From positions 62,001 to 126,000 of the forward strand of contig MDYQ01000022.1 in assembly GCA_003024175.1 (NCBI GenBank): 64,000 bases of DNA. Direction: 5' to 3'. Both the position numbers and the translations under genes were made by a program. Below the pieces are notes generated by a model. That model searched no databases. It worked only from the letters and a program-made list of their open reading frames with translations, and was not told the DNA's origin. The DNA comes from Planoprotostelium fungivorum (Eukaryota > Evosea > Variosea > Cavosteliida > Cavosteliaceae). Below, piece after piece: positions 1-10,996 of this stretch (position 1 is its first letter; every line of letters starts with the position of its first letter).

Positions 1-1789
1 TGGCTGAGACCTCTATATCACCTCCCACTCTATTCTCCTTCAACGAAGGCTCCGCTGTCCGTGTGGCCCAATTCATCGTGCAGATCTTCCAGAATGATCC
101 ATCCGCACTGTCATCCAGTGGAATCACCATCGTATCGAGTGTGTCTCCCACACCTTCCACTCCTTCATCCGACAACTTGTCCAAATCGACCATCATCGGC
201 ATCGTAGTGGGATGCACGGCAGCAGTGATGATCATTCTCATCGTGGGACTGATCGTCCTCTTTGTGTACAGAAGGAAGCTGAGTCTGAGGAGCCACGATT
301 TCTCTGACATCGATCTGTCATCCATCAATCTCGGAGCAGCAAAGAAGAGCGTCATCAACCACGAAGAGCTGACTGATCTTCACATGATCGGATCTGGAGC
401 GTGAGTCATCGTTGTAGATGGACCATCTCGTGCTGATGAGAGTACAGGTTCGGAGTGGTATACAAGGCGAGCTGGAGAGACATCACTGTGGCCGTCAAAC
501 AGGTAGGAGATTGTAGTGAGAGACACGAGCTGATGACATCAGATCAAATCGGAGCACATCAACGAAGAGCAGCTCAAGTCATTTCTCAAAGAAGTCGCCA
601 TTCTGCAAAGTCTCAGAGCTCATCCTGTTCGTGACTCATCAATCTCATGATTCATCACTGATGTATATGACAGAACGTCGTGATGTTCATGGGAGTGACA
701 TTTCCACCTCAGCCACTGAGTCTAATCACTGAGTTCTGTGAAGGTGGTTGTCTCTACACATTCATGAGAGAGACACATGTTTCATGGGATCAACGTCTCT
801 CTTTCATGCAAGGCATCGGTATGTGACTCATTGCCATTCGATTTCTCATTTCACTCACAGCTCTTGGAATGTATCACCTGCATATGGAAAAGGTCATCCA
901 TCGAGGTATGGATCTCTTCATCTAACATGATCTGATGTTTGTGGTAGATCTGGCGATGCGTAACATACTGCTGACAAAGAACATGGAACCGAAGGTGGCT
1001 GATTTCGGTATGTCACGTGAGCAGGAGAACGAGAGCGCTGGAGTGACCAACGTGAGTCATTTGAATTTTGAATCGTACAAACGAACGAGAGAATGAATTG
1101 TCGCAGTCGAATGTGGGACCTCTCAAATGGATGGCACCGGAAGGTAATATTTACCACTCGATGTTGCTGAATGCACCGCAGCCATACAGCATCAGATGTA
1201 TTCCACGAAATCAGACGTATTCAGTTTCGCCGTCACCATGTGGGAGATATTAACGGGTGAGATCATCAGTTCATCCTCATCACTCACGCTCACTCTCGTA
1301 CCTGCAGTCGAAGAGCCTTGGTCTCAGAAATCGGGTCTGGAGGCTGCCATCTGTGTGGCCACACGAGAAGAAAGAATGCCCATACCTTCATCGTGCGAGC
1401 CTGCTATCTCCGCTCTCATCACGCGTAAGTCCTCTCCTCCTCTTCGTCATCTTCATCTTCATCGTCATCTTCATCATCGTCATCTCGGTTGTCCACTGTA
1501 CTGAAAATCATCAGAATGTTGGAGCCACGATCCAGAGAAGAGACCCGACTTCAAAGAGATCACGCAGTACTTGGGCTGCAGACAGATCAACGAAGCCACC
1601 TTTCAGCACGTCAAGGGCAGCAACAGCGACAATTCGAGATCATCCGTGAGAAAGAGCAGAGCCATCGAGAGTACCACACCGACAACCTCCTCTCTATCCG
1701 AGAGTGGCTCGAACCCAACTATCCCGAACACATTCCATCACAAGAGTGTCTACAGTGGACTCTCCCCTCGTTCTTCTGTGCAAGTGTGA
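1..1789 (+). CDS. Receptor-like TKL protein kinase, 3' part of gene
   Basis: The open frame enters the window from the left, so the N-terminus is missing. What remains is a Ser/Thr/Pro-rich stalk, one transmembrane helix (about nt 200-275, rich in I/V/G/L, followed by the basic stop VYRRK), a juxtamembrane segment and a kinase domain spread over about nine exons. Visible kinase marks are the glycine loop IGSGAFGVVY (split by the intron at 403-447), VAVKQ with the ATP-binding lysine, HRDLAMRN, ADFGMSR and KWMAPE. HRDLAxRN with a KWMAPE segment is typical of tyrosine-kinase-like (TKL) kinases of amoebae. The last exon carries a Ser-rich tail ending at the stop at 1787-1789. It probably sits in the plasma membrane and signals through Ser/Thr (possibly Tyr) phosphorylation. 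The ligand cannot be guessed from what is visible. Confidence 0.88.
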
Positions 1790-1835
1790 AGCCAATGCAG
1801 TAAAAAGAATGTTGAATATTCAGTTGTAGATGGGT

Positions 1836-2876
1836 TTATACCGGTCGCTCTCCGTTGTGAGAGGACAAGAGGGATTCGGATGCATTTGCCTTCTTCTTGT
1901 TTGGAAGTAACAACCAACCGAAGGCGACGATGAATCTGAGACGTTCAGATGATCATCTCCATCACCGCGTGTACCTGATGATGGCCGCAAATAGGAGAGC
2001 CGTGCCCACATCGATGAAGACGATGAGCGAGTGTCCGACGACAACTCCCACGAACAGACAGAGGATGGAAGCGGCCCTCTTGTCTCGAGTTGGATTCTTC
2101 CACTTGAAGAGATCTCCATCTGCCATGAAATCCATCGTGGTGGATGTCAGAACGGCCGTCGTATATTCTGCCACCTGTAGAGAGGTGAGTCGGAGATGGG
2201 GGATGAGATGCAAAGACCTTGAACCTACGGGCTGCGATCATCTGCATTCCGGAGGCGATACCGAGGAGGCCGATGGGGATGAGGACCATGTGACCCTCTG
2301 GTTCTAATGTCATAGTGAAGGACATGATGCAACATAGGATCCCGATGAAACCTGATGGACTTGAGAGACAGCCGATCGAGAACGTATGTACCTTGGAAAC
2401 AGAAAGTGGAGAACAACCAGACTCTCTTGGTGTCACCGCAAATTGAGCCTAATCTTCCACCGATCATGGATCCTACTCCGAAAGAGACCAGGGCCACGAT
2501 GGAATGGACAGGAACGTCCATTAATGTGCCTTCTGCACTGAACAGACTGATACCCAGGAAGACATAATTGCCCGTCTGCAGGAAGATGAGAGGACGAGCG
2601 AAATGATTGTGATCCCACTTGATTGCAGACGAAGGTATGACCTGCAGAATGTGTGTCGGATGGATGACAAGATCACCAATATGATCAATGATCCATCACA
2701 AAAAGAGATCTCTCACCGAGGGATTCCACTGTGACTGCATCGATCACTCCAGACTCGAATGTCATCAGAGGCAACAGCCATAAGACCCACAACTTTCGAA
2801 CATCTTCGTTGAGATAACTCGAGAGCCCTCTCTTCGGCGCCTCTTCCTCTTCTATGGGGGACATCATGTCATCCAA
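1836..2876 (-). CDS. DUF1275 (YoaK-like) multi-pass membrane protein
   Basis: Starts MDDMMSPIEEEE. The first membrane segment contains LMTFESGVIDAVT, the family hallmark at which bacterial YoaK/DUF1275 proteins read close to M-T-F-x-S-G-x-x-D-A. Later segments include NYVFLGISLFSAEG, ALVSFGVGSMIGGRL and LIPIGLLGIASGMQM. These follow the usual six-helix order with the conserved GGRLGS after helix 3. The intron 3' of IIR (donor GTACAC) leads to a last exon with a further hydrophobic run (FIVAFGWLLL) and the stop at 1836-1838. Without that intron the protein would end 126 bp earlier. The function of the family is not established; membrane transport is only a guess. The family is mainly bacterial and fungal, so an old transfer is possible. 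The gene is convergent with the TKL kinase (47 bp between stops). Confidence 0.8.
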
Positions 2877-3074
2877 ATAATGATTGCTGCGATCGTAACG
2901 CCCCCGAACCGGAAAATTTCAAATTCAAAGAATGTCTGCAGCGAGAAGCCCTCATGCATCAATGCCGATCCCACTGATAAAGCGACTTCTCATACGTTCT
3001 CTTCTTTCCTTTGTCTCCCTTCTTGAAGGAATGTCAAAGTGATGATGACATGAGGGTTTGAAGATGAACACTGT

Positions 3075-5327
3075 TTATTGGTCCAAAGACTTTCCCCAGT
3101 CGGGAGAGATAATCTTGTCAAACAACTGAGTGAATTGTCTGTGCTCAATCAACTTGTAATCCTCCACAGTGTAGGCGTACGCCCCTTCCAGTCCAAACAT
3201 CTTCAGCGATCTACAACCGGTCAGATTCTTCCCGCCAAAAATTATACCTCGTCAAATCCAACCATCCTGGCAGGTTGTAGTACGATGGAACTCGGTTTGC
3301 GGCCAGGGCGTCGACCAGCTCTTTCTGCAGCTGCAACATGAGGGAGGTGATCTGCACTCCTCCGTCGATCATGAAGCGTCCGTACTTTTCCAAGGGGAAG
3401 ACGGTGTCGAAATCAGAGATGTATTCGTGTGGAAGAGATTGCACAGAGTTACCCGTTGCACTCTCGTAACAGGCCAAGTGGGCGTACATGCTAAGGGAGA
3501 TCAGATGAAATAAAATGAAATAAATTCACCGAGTGGTGCGGCCGTTGTAGTCTTCGTAAGGATGGATCGAGACAAACTCCACCATGAACTTGGCGATCTA
3601 TCCCTTTCAATCTCCATCTACAACGATGTAGACGGTCACCTCTTGGACGTCGATGATCTTACGTCCATGCCACCTCTCGAATAAGTTCTGCATGAGGTCC
3701 TCTAACAGGATCTTGTTCCACTTGGCCTGCAGAGCCGTATCGTTTCGAAATAGAGTCTGGAGTGCCAACAACTTGGCAGAAGTGGTCAGGGAGAGGTAGC
3801 CCGCCTTGGCAACACCTGGACCAATTCGATGAGCCGGCACGAATCTTCGTACCGTTGTAGACGCTCACCGTGGAAGTTGAATACGTCCGGATAATAGTAG
3901 AAGACTTCGTAGTCTCCATCGTCGGTCAGTGTGGCGTTCACGGTCAAGTATGGATTCTTCTTCATGGCCTTCACTTCTGCCTCCGTACACTTGAATGTGT
4001 GATCCGGTAGATCACTACCACCCGCTCTGACCTAGTATGACGTCATCACACGTCACGGTGACGTCACGGAGGGGTCTCACCTGGCCTCCTCGGATGGAAA
4101 CCTGCTGTACGGTTGTGCCGGCAATCATGCTCCACAGTTGTGGAATGACGACGTCAGTTTGATTCTTGGCCCAAGCCTTCTTCTCTTGTCCGTTACCGAA
4201 GACTCCTCCGTCGCTGACGAAGACCTGTTTGACATTCGAACGGTGGAAAATGGCGGGAAATCCTCACGTGTTTCCTTCCCGCCATCACTTCGAGGAGGAA
4301 TTTCCTGGCGATGTGAAAGTTCTCGAAATGTTCTGGCTCGAATTCATGCCAAGGGTTGGTGGGGTTGACTACTACAGCTCGTGAGAGGGCGATGCTGCGA
4401 AGAATAAATGAGATTAAATGTTTGCGTTTGTGTCGAACTCACGAATCCATGTAGTAGAAGAGGGAGTAGAAGCTGGACAACCAAGAGACAGAGTCTTTGA
4501 ACGACTGAGAGTCACTCTGAGAGGCCGCCTGTGGAGGTCAGACACATCGCATGAGGTTTTAAAGAAGGTGACCTGGGCTAGATCATCCATGTTCTTCCAC
4601 ATCTGCTCCTCCGAACCGGCCAGTTGTGTCTATCACGTTCAGTCGAATCGCCCATGTGGCATGATCCTCTCACGTCGATACCCTGTGAAGCACCAGCAAC
4701 CAAGTGGCTCAACACTTTGGCGTTGTGGGTGACCCACCAATTGGAAGAGTAATCATCGAATTGATGGATGAAGGGCACCTTCAGTCCCAGAAGAGACTTC
4801 ATGACGGGAGTGATAAAGTCTCTTCCTATTGAGAGGTCAGAACTCGGGTCGAAGGTGGAAGTGATCACCCAGAATGGTGAGATTGTCCGGGCGATAGATG
4901 GGAGTGCCTACGGGGACGATTGCGATGGTACAGAAGGGACCGTAGGACTTGGTGTCGTATCGATCTTGGGACATGTAGAAACCACCTCCGGACATTTGTA
5001 TCGTTTGTTGTTTCACCATCCTATACACGATTAGAGACTGCATTGGTGACGTAACGATGGAAGAGTCACCAATCCATATAACCTTCATCCATGTGGCCCG
5101 CCTGAGTTAATCTACGTAGAGATTATTGAAGTAGGGTCAGCATTGAATCACCTCAGTCCATCGGTGATGGAACCCCAATGAAAGAACCAGAGCTCTTTGT
5201 CCGTCTTTGGAAGAGTGGCGGTCCATTGATCCAATTGGTCTTGAGTCACGTCCCAATCCGAAGAGATGTGGATCGATTGCGAGAGGCATATGGCCACACA
5301 GGCGAGGAGGAGGGCCGCTGCCTTCAT
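3075..5327 (-). CDS. Secreted protein with Fic-like motif
   Basis: The start at 5327 gives a clear signal peptide (MKAAALLLACVAICLSQS). About nine exons follow, joined by introns of 36-55 bp. Near the C-terminus the spliced product reads IAKFMVEFVSIHPYEDYNGRTTRM (coded at about 3530-3600). HPYEDYNGRTTR matches the Fic consensus HxFx(D/E)GNGRxxR at H, D, N, G and both R positions, with Phe to Tyr and the first Gly to Tyr. The preceding FVxIHP stretch is also Fic-like. Fic enzymes transfer AMP or other phosphate-containing groups to hydroxyl side chains. The ~350 residues before the motif are not recognised; they are rich in W and Y and include an N-glycosylation sequon at NLT. The product should enter the secretory pathway, as animal FICD does. 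The stop is at 3075-3077. It could instead be a secreted fold that only resembles Fic, but the match of motif plus flank makes this less likely. Confidence 0.72.
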
Positions 5328-5727
5328 CGCTGTGAAACGGAGAATGATCTCGGTCCGTTGAGAATGTCGGAAGTTTAATTATTCGCGAAGAATCAACAAA
5401 CCGTTCTCTCTAGTGTTGTGTAAGGACGATCAAGCATAATTGAGTCACTAGATAGCCGCCTAATAGAGACAACAGGTGTGGTACACCACGATCGTCCTTG
5501 TCGACATGTATTGATAGGTATACGTTCCCACAGTCCTCCGCAAGGTCAACCCGGCCAAACAAATGACAAACTAACAACAGCATTTTGTTGTCAACATCGT
5601 CACTGTTGTTGGCACATCCGTCCGTTGGTGTCTCTTGAAGAAAATGTCAAGAGAAAAAAGGAGGTTTCGTCTACAATCCTCAATTTCACGAACAGGATCA
5701 CAAGACCAACAGTTACATTAGAAGGAC
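5328..5727. promoter_or_regulatory. Divergent promoter region, Fic-like gene / XRN2
   Basis: 400 bp lie between the two divergent start codons (5327 and 5728). The stretch holds no convincing ORF or RNA gene. It presumably carries both promoters and 5' UTRs, but no TATA or Inr element can be assigned with confidence. Confidence 0.4.
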
Positions 5728-8700
5728 ATGGGAGTACCTGCTTTCTACCGTTGGTTGACGGAAAAATTCCCTCAGACGGTAGTCAATGCTCAGGAGATCA
5801 GAGAGTTGGATGATAGAGGGCAATACAAGCAAGTGAGTGTGGAGCCGAACCCAAACGGAGAGGAGTATGACAACCTCTATCTGGACATGAATGGTATCAT
5901 CCATCCCTGCACGCATAATGACGACGGGGTAACTTCTGCAATCGAATGACGATTATTCATTCCTTCAGGCTCTTCCTCTGTCAGAAGATGAGATGATGGA
6001 GGCCATCTTCCGCGTCGTCGAACGTCTCTTCAACATTGCCAGACCCAGACGTCTCCTCTTTATGGCCATCGGTAAATCATCCTCTTCGTTTCCGCTTCTG
6101 ACCTCCATTTCAGATGGTGTCGCCCCTCGTGCTAAAATGAACCAACAACGCTCCAGACGTTTCAAGGCCGATCAAGAGAAGAAGGATGCCCTGGCTAAAC
6201 TCATCAAAGAGGCAGAAGAGAAGGGAACTGTCTTCGATGCCGCTAAAAAGGCAGCCGAGTTCAACTCCAACTGCATCACACCTGGTACAGTCTTCATGGA
6301 CAGAGTGGCCATCTCCCTTCAATTTTTCGCCGAGTTGAAGGTGAGAAAACGAAACACGACGATGGGCACATACAATTGTGCGGCCGTCGATGATGTGACA
6401 TTGATGGAAAAAGGTCAATACGGATCCTGGTTGGAAGAACATCAAAGTGTTATTCTCCGATTCAAACGCTCCAGGAGAAGGTGAGATGATGTTCACAATC
6501 ACCCATCATCACATCACCATCATATCCATGACCATCACACAGGAGAGCACAAGATCATGGAATACGTCAGGAAACAGAGAAGTCTTCCCGACTACGACCC
6601 CAACATCAGACATGTCATCAGTGGACTGGATGCCGATCTCATCATGTTGGGTCTATCCACACACGAGGCTCACTTCCACATCCTCAGAGAAGAAGTCACC
6701 CCCACTCCCTACGGAGTGAGTGGCTCGTTGTAGTCCGCCAAAATTAACCCTCCCAGGTCTGCTCTCGCTGCAAGAGGAAGGGACATCGATCGGATGAATG
6801 TCAAGAGGACCCACCCGAGCCACTGTACCAGTTCTTACGTCTTCACGTCTTGAGAGAGTACCTCGCCTTCTACTTAGAGGTGAGACATCCCTCTACAACG
6901 AGCCACAGGAATACAGATTGAAAGAGATAGGTACCCAACTATGCAGATTGGAATTTAGACAGAGCCATCGACGATTGGATCTTCATGTGTTTCTTCGTTG
7001 GAAACGATTTCTTACCCCACATGCCCGCCCTCGGTATCCACGATGGTGGTTTAGACTTACTCGTCAACTTGTGGAAGGAGACTGTACCCGTCTTAGGGTG
7101 ACTCTCTCCTCTTCTTCTCCTCTTCTTCCTTCTCATCCTCTTCTTCTCCTCTTCTTTCTCATCCTCTTCTTCTCCTCTTCCTTCTCATCCTCTTCTTCTC
7201 CTCTTCCTTCTCCTCCTCTTCTTTCTCATCCTCCTCTTCTCCTCTTCTTTCTCATCCTCTTCTTCCTCTCATCTCTCTCATCTTCTTCTTCCTCTCATCT
7301 CTCTCAGTTGGTTGACTCACGATTCAAAAATCCACCTCCCCGCAGTCGAGCAGCTCTTCAAACGCGTCGCAGAGAGAGAAGACGATCTCCTCCAGAAGAA
7401 ACAGAGATCCGATGCAAATCGAGAGGCAAAGTTCAAGAGAAACGACGTTGCGAAGGCCGAGAGGTATTTGGCTCAGAAGGGTATCCGCCCTTCCTCTTAT
7501 GTCGCTCCTGCCCCCATCAGGGTGGTCGATAACAATAATGTGGCGGCTAGTTTGAGAGCAGCCATCATGTCTCAGGCTGGTGGAGGCTTGGGTGGAGCTG
7601 CTGGTATGACGGCCGTGGGGGAGAAGAGAAAAGTCCAGGAGATCTCGCAACCCACGAACAATGTGTGGGAGCCACTCAAATTGCTGTCTGCGGAGGAGAA
7701 GAAGAAACTGAGAATCAACGATACCGCTGAGGTGAAAACCGGGTGAAATTTCGATGGTTGACGTGTGATAGGTAGAGGACGAGATCATGTTGGGTATGAG
7801 CGGATGGAAGGAGAGATATTACACTCAGAAATTCAAGGTGGGTCGTCCGTCTACAACTTGCCACTCAATATCGTCAGGTCGATCGCCTGCTGGACACGAC
7901 GTTCATGCACAAGTTGAAGCAAGACTATTTAGAGGGACTGCAGTGGGTCTTATTGTATTATACGAAGGGTTGTCCTTCATGGGGTTGGTATTTTCCTTAC
8001 CACTACGCACCTGCCGCGGCAGATCTGGTGAATCTGTCCGATGTACAGATCAATCTGGAGCTGGGAACACCCTTCAACCCACTCGCTCAACTCATGAGTG
8101 TTCTCCCGCCATCGAGGTGAGTTTGAATTTCGAAACGTGGTGGTTGACGGACCCACAGTAAACAGTTTGTACCGGAAGCTTACCAAAAGTTGATGACCGA
8201 TCCCAATTCATCCATCATCGATTTCTACCCCACCCACTTCAAACAAGACCTCAACGGTGCCGTGAGTCCATCTACAACGCCCTCGAAAACTTATCGAAAT
8301 TTCGCAGACGCAGTTGTGGAAGGCGATCGCCCTCCTTCCGTTCATCGACGAAGAGAGATTGCTCCACGCATTGGAAAGTCAAGAGAGCAAATTGACGCCG
8401 GCAGAGAAGGAGAGAAACACGAGGAGAGAGCACTTGCTGTACACTTCGAGTGAGACAGAAGAGGGATCTGTGTTGATGAAGAACTACAAGTCGGAGGAGT
8501 GGGTGGACATCAGCATGCCCACCAACGATATGAGAGGACAGGTCTCCCGATTCCCATCGAGTGAGTCTACAACCTGCCATCTCTTCATCGACAATCTGCA
8601 CAACTTCATCTACAACGAACTGACCCCATTAGGTGTAGATCCGGGAGAGACGTATCCGTCACCACTTCCCAACTACCAACCGATCAAGAACACAAAGGTC

Positions 8701-9429
8701 GTCTGCGTTCAATACCGTTTCCCAGAGCCCACGAAGATGATCCGAGGTATCCTGCCGCAGGCTCAGGTTCCCCAGCCCGTTGTAGATCGACACGATTTCC
8801 TCAGCCGACAGAGAGGAGAGGACAGAGTGCAGAACCACGCGGCCAATCGAATGGTCAACCACTACACCGAGAGCAACCAATACAAACCTGGCCACGACGT
8901 CAACGGACAGAGGTTCCACCCCTACGGAGGCAGGGGAGGCCATAGAGGGCCCAGGGAAGACCAATACAGCGACAAGATACAGAGAGACGACGTCGGAGGC
9001 CAAGCTGATTTTGGCGGAGGCAGAGGAGGCAGGGGAGGCTACAGTGAATACACCAGCCGAGGCCGAGGAGGAGGTGGTTACCATGACGGTGGGAGGGGTA
9101 GAGGCAGGGGAGGCTACAACAACTTTGGCGGCCGCGATCAGAATAGAGACTACAACGGAATGGATCAAGAGAGAGGAGGCTATAACGGTGGTGGAGGCTA
9201 TAACAACGGAGGAGGCTATAACAACGGAGGAGGCTATAACAACGGAGGAGGCTATAACGGTGGTGGAGGCCACAACAGAGGAGGCTATCAAGGCCGAGGA
9301 GGCTTTGGAGACAGAGGAGGCTATAACAGGGGAGGAAGAGGAGGATTCAACAACAGAGGTGGACCAGGACCACGGGGAGGAGATGCCAACTACAATTCAA
9401 GAGGATGGGGAGAAAACCAGAGTTACTAA
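5728..9429 (+). CDS. XRN2: 5'-3' exoribonuclease 2 (XRN2/Rat1)
   Basis: The start at 5728 gives [15 protein letters not shown], the invariant XRN N-terminus. [51 protein letters not shown] and [18 protein letters not shown] follow, which together form the acidic metal-binding nuclease core. A CCHC zinc knuckle ([14 protein letters not shown], about 6757-6800) and the helix-rich [19 protein letters not shown] segment place it with nuclear XRN2/Rat1 rather than cytoplasmic XRN1, which lacks the knuckle. The C-terminal ~200 residues are an [10 protein letters not shown]-rich tail (8930-9420) typical of RNA binding and phase separation. In other eukaryotes XRN2 degrades uncapped nuclear RNA and ends Pol II transcription (torpedo mechanism). 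Introns are about 40-50 bp except one of about 200 bp at 7099-7313 made of pyrimidine repeats. Confidence 0.96.
7099..7313 (+). repeat. XRN2: CTTCTT/CTCCT pyrimidine microsatellite filling one XRN2 intron
   Basis: This intron starts GTGACTCTCTCC and is four to five times longer than its neighbours. Nearly all of it is CTTCTTCTC-type pyrimidine repeat, so it has probably grown by slippage inside what was a short intron with a polypyrimidine tract. Confidence 0.85.
9180..9300 (+). repeat. XRN2: In-frame GGYNNGG-type coding repeat in XRN2 tail
   Basis: The unit GGAGGAGGCTATAACAAC recurs several times in a row, giving repeated GGGYNN. It lies within the RG/GY-rich tail and is part of the coding sequence. 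Confidence 0.9.
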
Positions 9430-9848
9430 TACAGTACCCCTCTTTTTGATTCATCTCTTCTGTTTTTGTGTAGATGTGACCTCAATCAGTGATCACTGTA
9501 TGATTGTGTCTCTTTGCCACAATGATGATCCCAACTCTTTGAAATAAAATACTATTTTACCATTTCAATGGTGAACAAACCTAATACAGAGTGCATTTGA
9601 ATTGTATGTATGGAAGGGCCACACTGGTGGACAGTCAATCGGACAAAAACCCTTCTGATCATATCACTATCATGCCTAGCCAATTTTTTGGAATGATAAA
9701 ATATAAAGTGAAGTTATGTATGATAGATTATTTCTTCTGTGATATAACAACACATACTTAAGATTTGCACAAACAATGAAGGACGCATGGTATGTTGAGA
9801 TGATAGTGAAACAACTACAAGATGATATAACCTACAAAGAGGCACAAA
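9430..9848. other. Gene-free stretch after XRN2
   Basis: AT-richer than the surrounding genes. It holds the XRN2 3' UTR (AATAAA-like AAATAAAATAC near 9541) and no supported ORF or RNA gene. Confidence 0.5.
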
Positions 9849-9970
9849 CGCAAAAATAGGAGAAAAGTCAGACATGAAATGACTAAGTGACTTGTGAATG
9901 ATGTGCATTTATGCACATCATCATAAGTCATCTTAGGAATGGAATGTCTGACTTTTCTCCTATTTTGGCG
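9849..9970. ncRNA. Long near-perfect inverted repeat; pre-miRNA-like or MITE-like hairpin
   Basis: The outer 23 bp at 9853-9875 and 9944-9966 are perfectly complementary. The stem continues with a few mismatches and single bulges to a tight loop at about 9908-9912 between GATGTGCAT and its complement, giving a stem of about 57 bp. Shape and length are those of a miRNA precursor or of a short inverted-repeat (MITE-like) element. No clear target-site duplication is seen at the edges, but the neighbouring DNA is itself repetitive. Which strand is transcribed, if either, cannot be told. Confidence 0.6.
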
Positions 9971-9978
9971 AAATTAGG

Positions 9979-10650
9979 GCATCTGGTGCATCTGACTGAG
10001 TCAGGATGATGTGGGTCAGAAAGGGTCTGACCCCCTGGTTCCATGGAGTCCCAAAAGTTATGACCAGAGGGGCATGTCAAATCTTAGGGAGGGTAGCAGG
10101 TCAGTTTTCACACTTTTTCCAGGTAGAGAGACACATGGCCTACACGCTGGTGCCATACATTTTTTCGTCCGGACGTTTGTATCAGAGTAAAGTGAGAATT
10201 ACGCTAAATATTAGTAAATTTTAGCGTAATATGCACTTTGCTCAAGTCGGGCATCGTTTTTGTGACCAGTGTGATATACCATTGGAATCAGCGCGTCTCA
10301 TAGAGTCAGGATCAGGCCAGTTGAAATCGGTCTGATACCAAATGTATGCATGAGAAACATGGTCACGTCTGACCTTAGGGATGGTGTCAGGTCGAGTCTG
10401 ACACCATGACCATGTAGAACAACACCTGGCCTACCCAGGAGTGGTATCTGTTTTCACCTCCGACCGTTTGCATCAGAGATGAATGCAAATTACGCTAAGG
10501 TCTGGCGTCCGTACGCTAAGGCTTAGCGTAAAAATGGCTTTATCTCTGTTGGGAACCACTTTCACCACTTTTCTCTTTCACCGTTGTAATCAGTGCATCT
10601 GTCCAAGTCAGAATGATGTATTCTGGTGTATCTGACTCCCTCTTCCTCCA
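9979..10650. repeat. Diverged ~300 bp direct repeats (two copies plus a partial third) with internal hairpins
   Basis: Copies begin near 9979, 10287 and 10589. Shared blocks, in the same order, are: (A/G)TCAG(T/C)GC(A/G)TCT...GTCAGGATGAT, a TCTGACC...CTTAGGGA block, ATGGCCTAC/CTGGCCTACC, CCG(A/G)CGTTTG(T/C)ATCAGAG, and a GAATTACGCTAA...TTAGCGTAA stem-loop. Hairpins are at 10185-10243, 10357-10415 and 10474-10548. No ORF of note runs through the copies. The array could be a degraded repeat element or a cluster of structured non-coding RNAs. Confidence 0.65.
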
Positions 10651-10996
10651 GTGTTGTCTGTATTCATCACATCAGTTCATGTTTATTGTTTTTCAAGATT
10701 ATTGTTACAGGTCCAACAGCAAAGATTAGCAGGCAGCATTCTAATACAGAACTCAAATCTTTAATATGTGTTCAACAATTATCAGGAACAGCTTGCCACT
10801 ATGACTCACTGCTAATGCTCTCTCATGTTGATCTTCTTGCGCTGTTGTGAACTTGTCAGTCCCACTTTTGTTCCTGCCTGTGAAGGAGTCAGATAACAGA
10901 TTAAACTGAAGCTCAAGAATGTCGACCAGAGGGAAGACAACATAAGCATGAATCTACACATGTCTGGTGCACCCAAACTGAATTCATTTTTTATTT
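10651..10996. other. Gene-free stretch before the MT-A70/ZZ gene 3' end
   Basis: Nothing convincing is seen here. It is slightly AT-rich, with no splice-linked ORF. Confidence 0.4.

Noticed and set aside
6798-7532. 244-codon plus ORF with a Ser/Pro/Leu tract
   Set aside because: It reads through the pyrimidine-repeat intron of XRN2 in a non-XRN frame.
8659-9547. Val/Ser-rich minus ORF and Glu/Thr-rich plus ORF over the XRN2 tail
   Set aside because: Shadows of the RGG/GGYNN repeat frame, which continues the conserved XRN2 exon.
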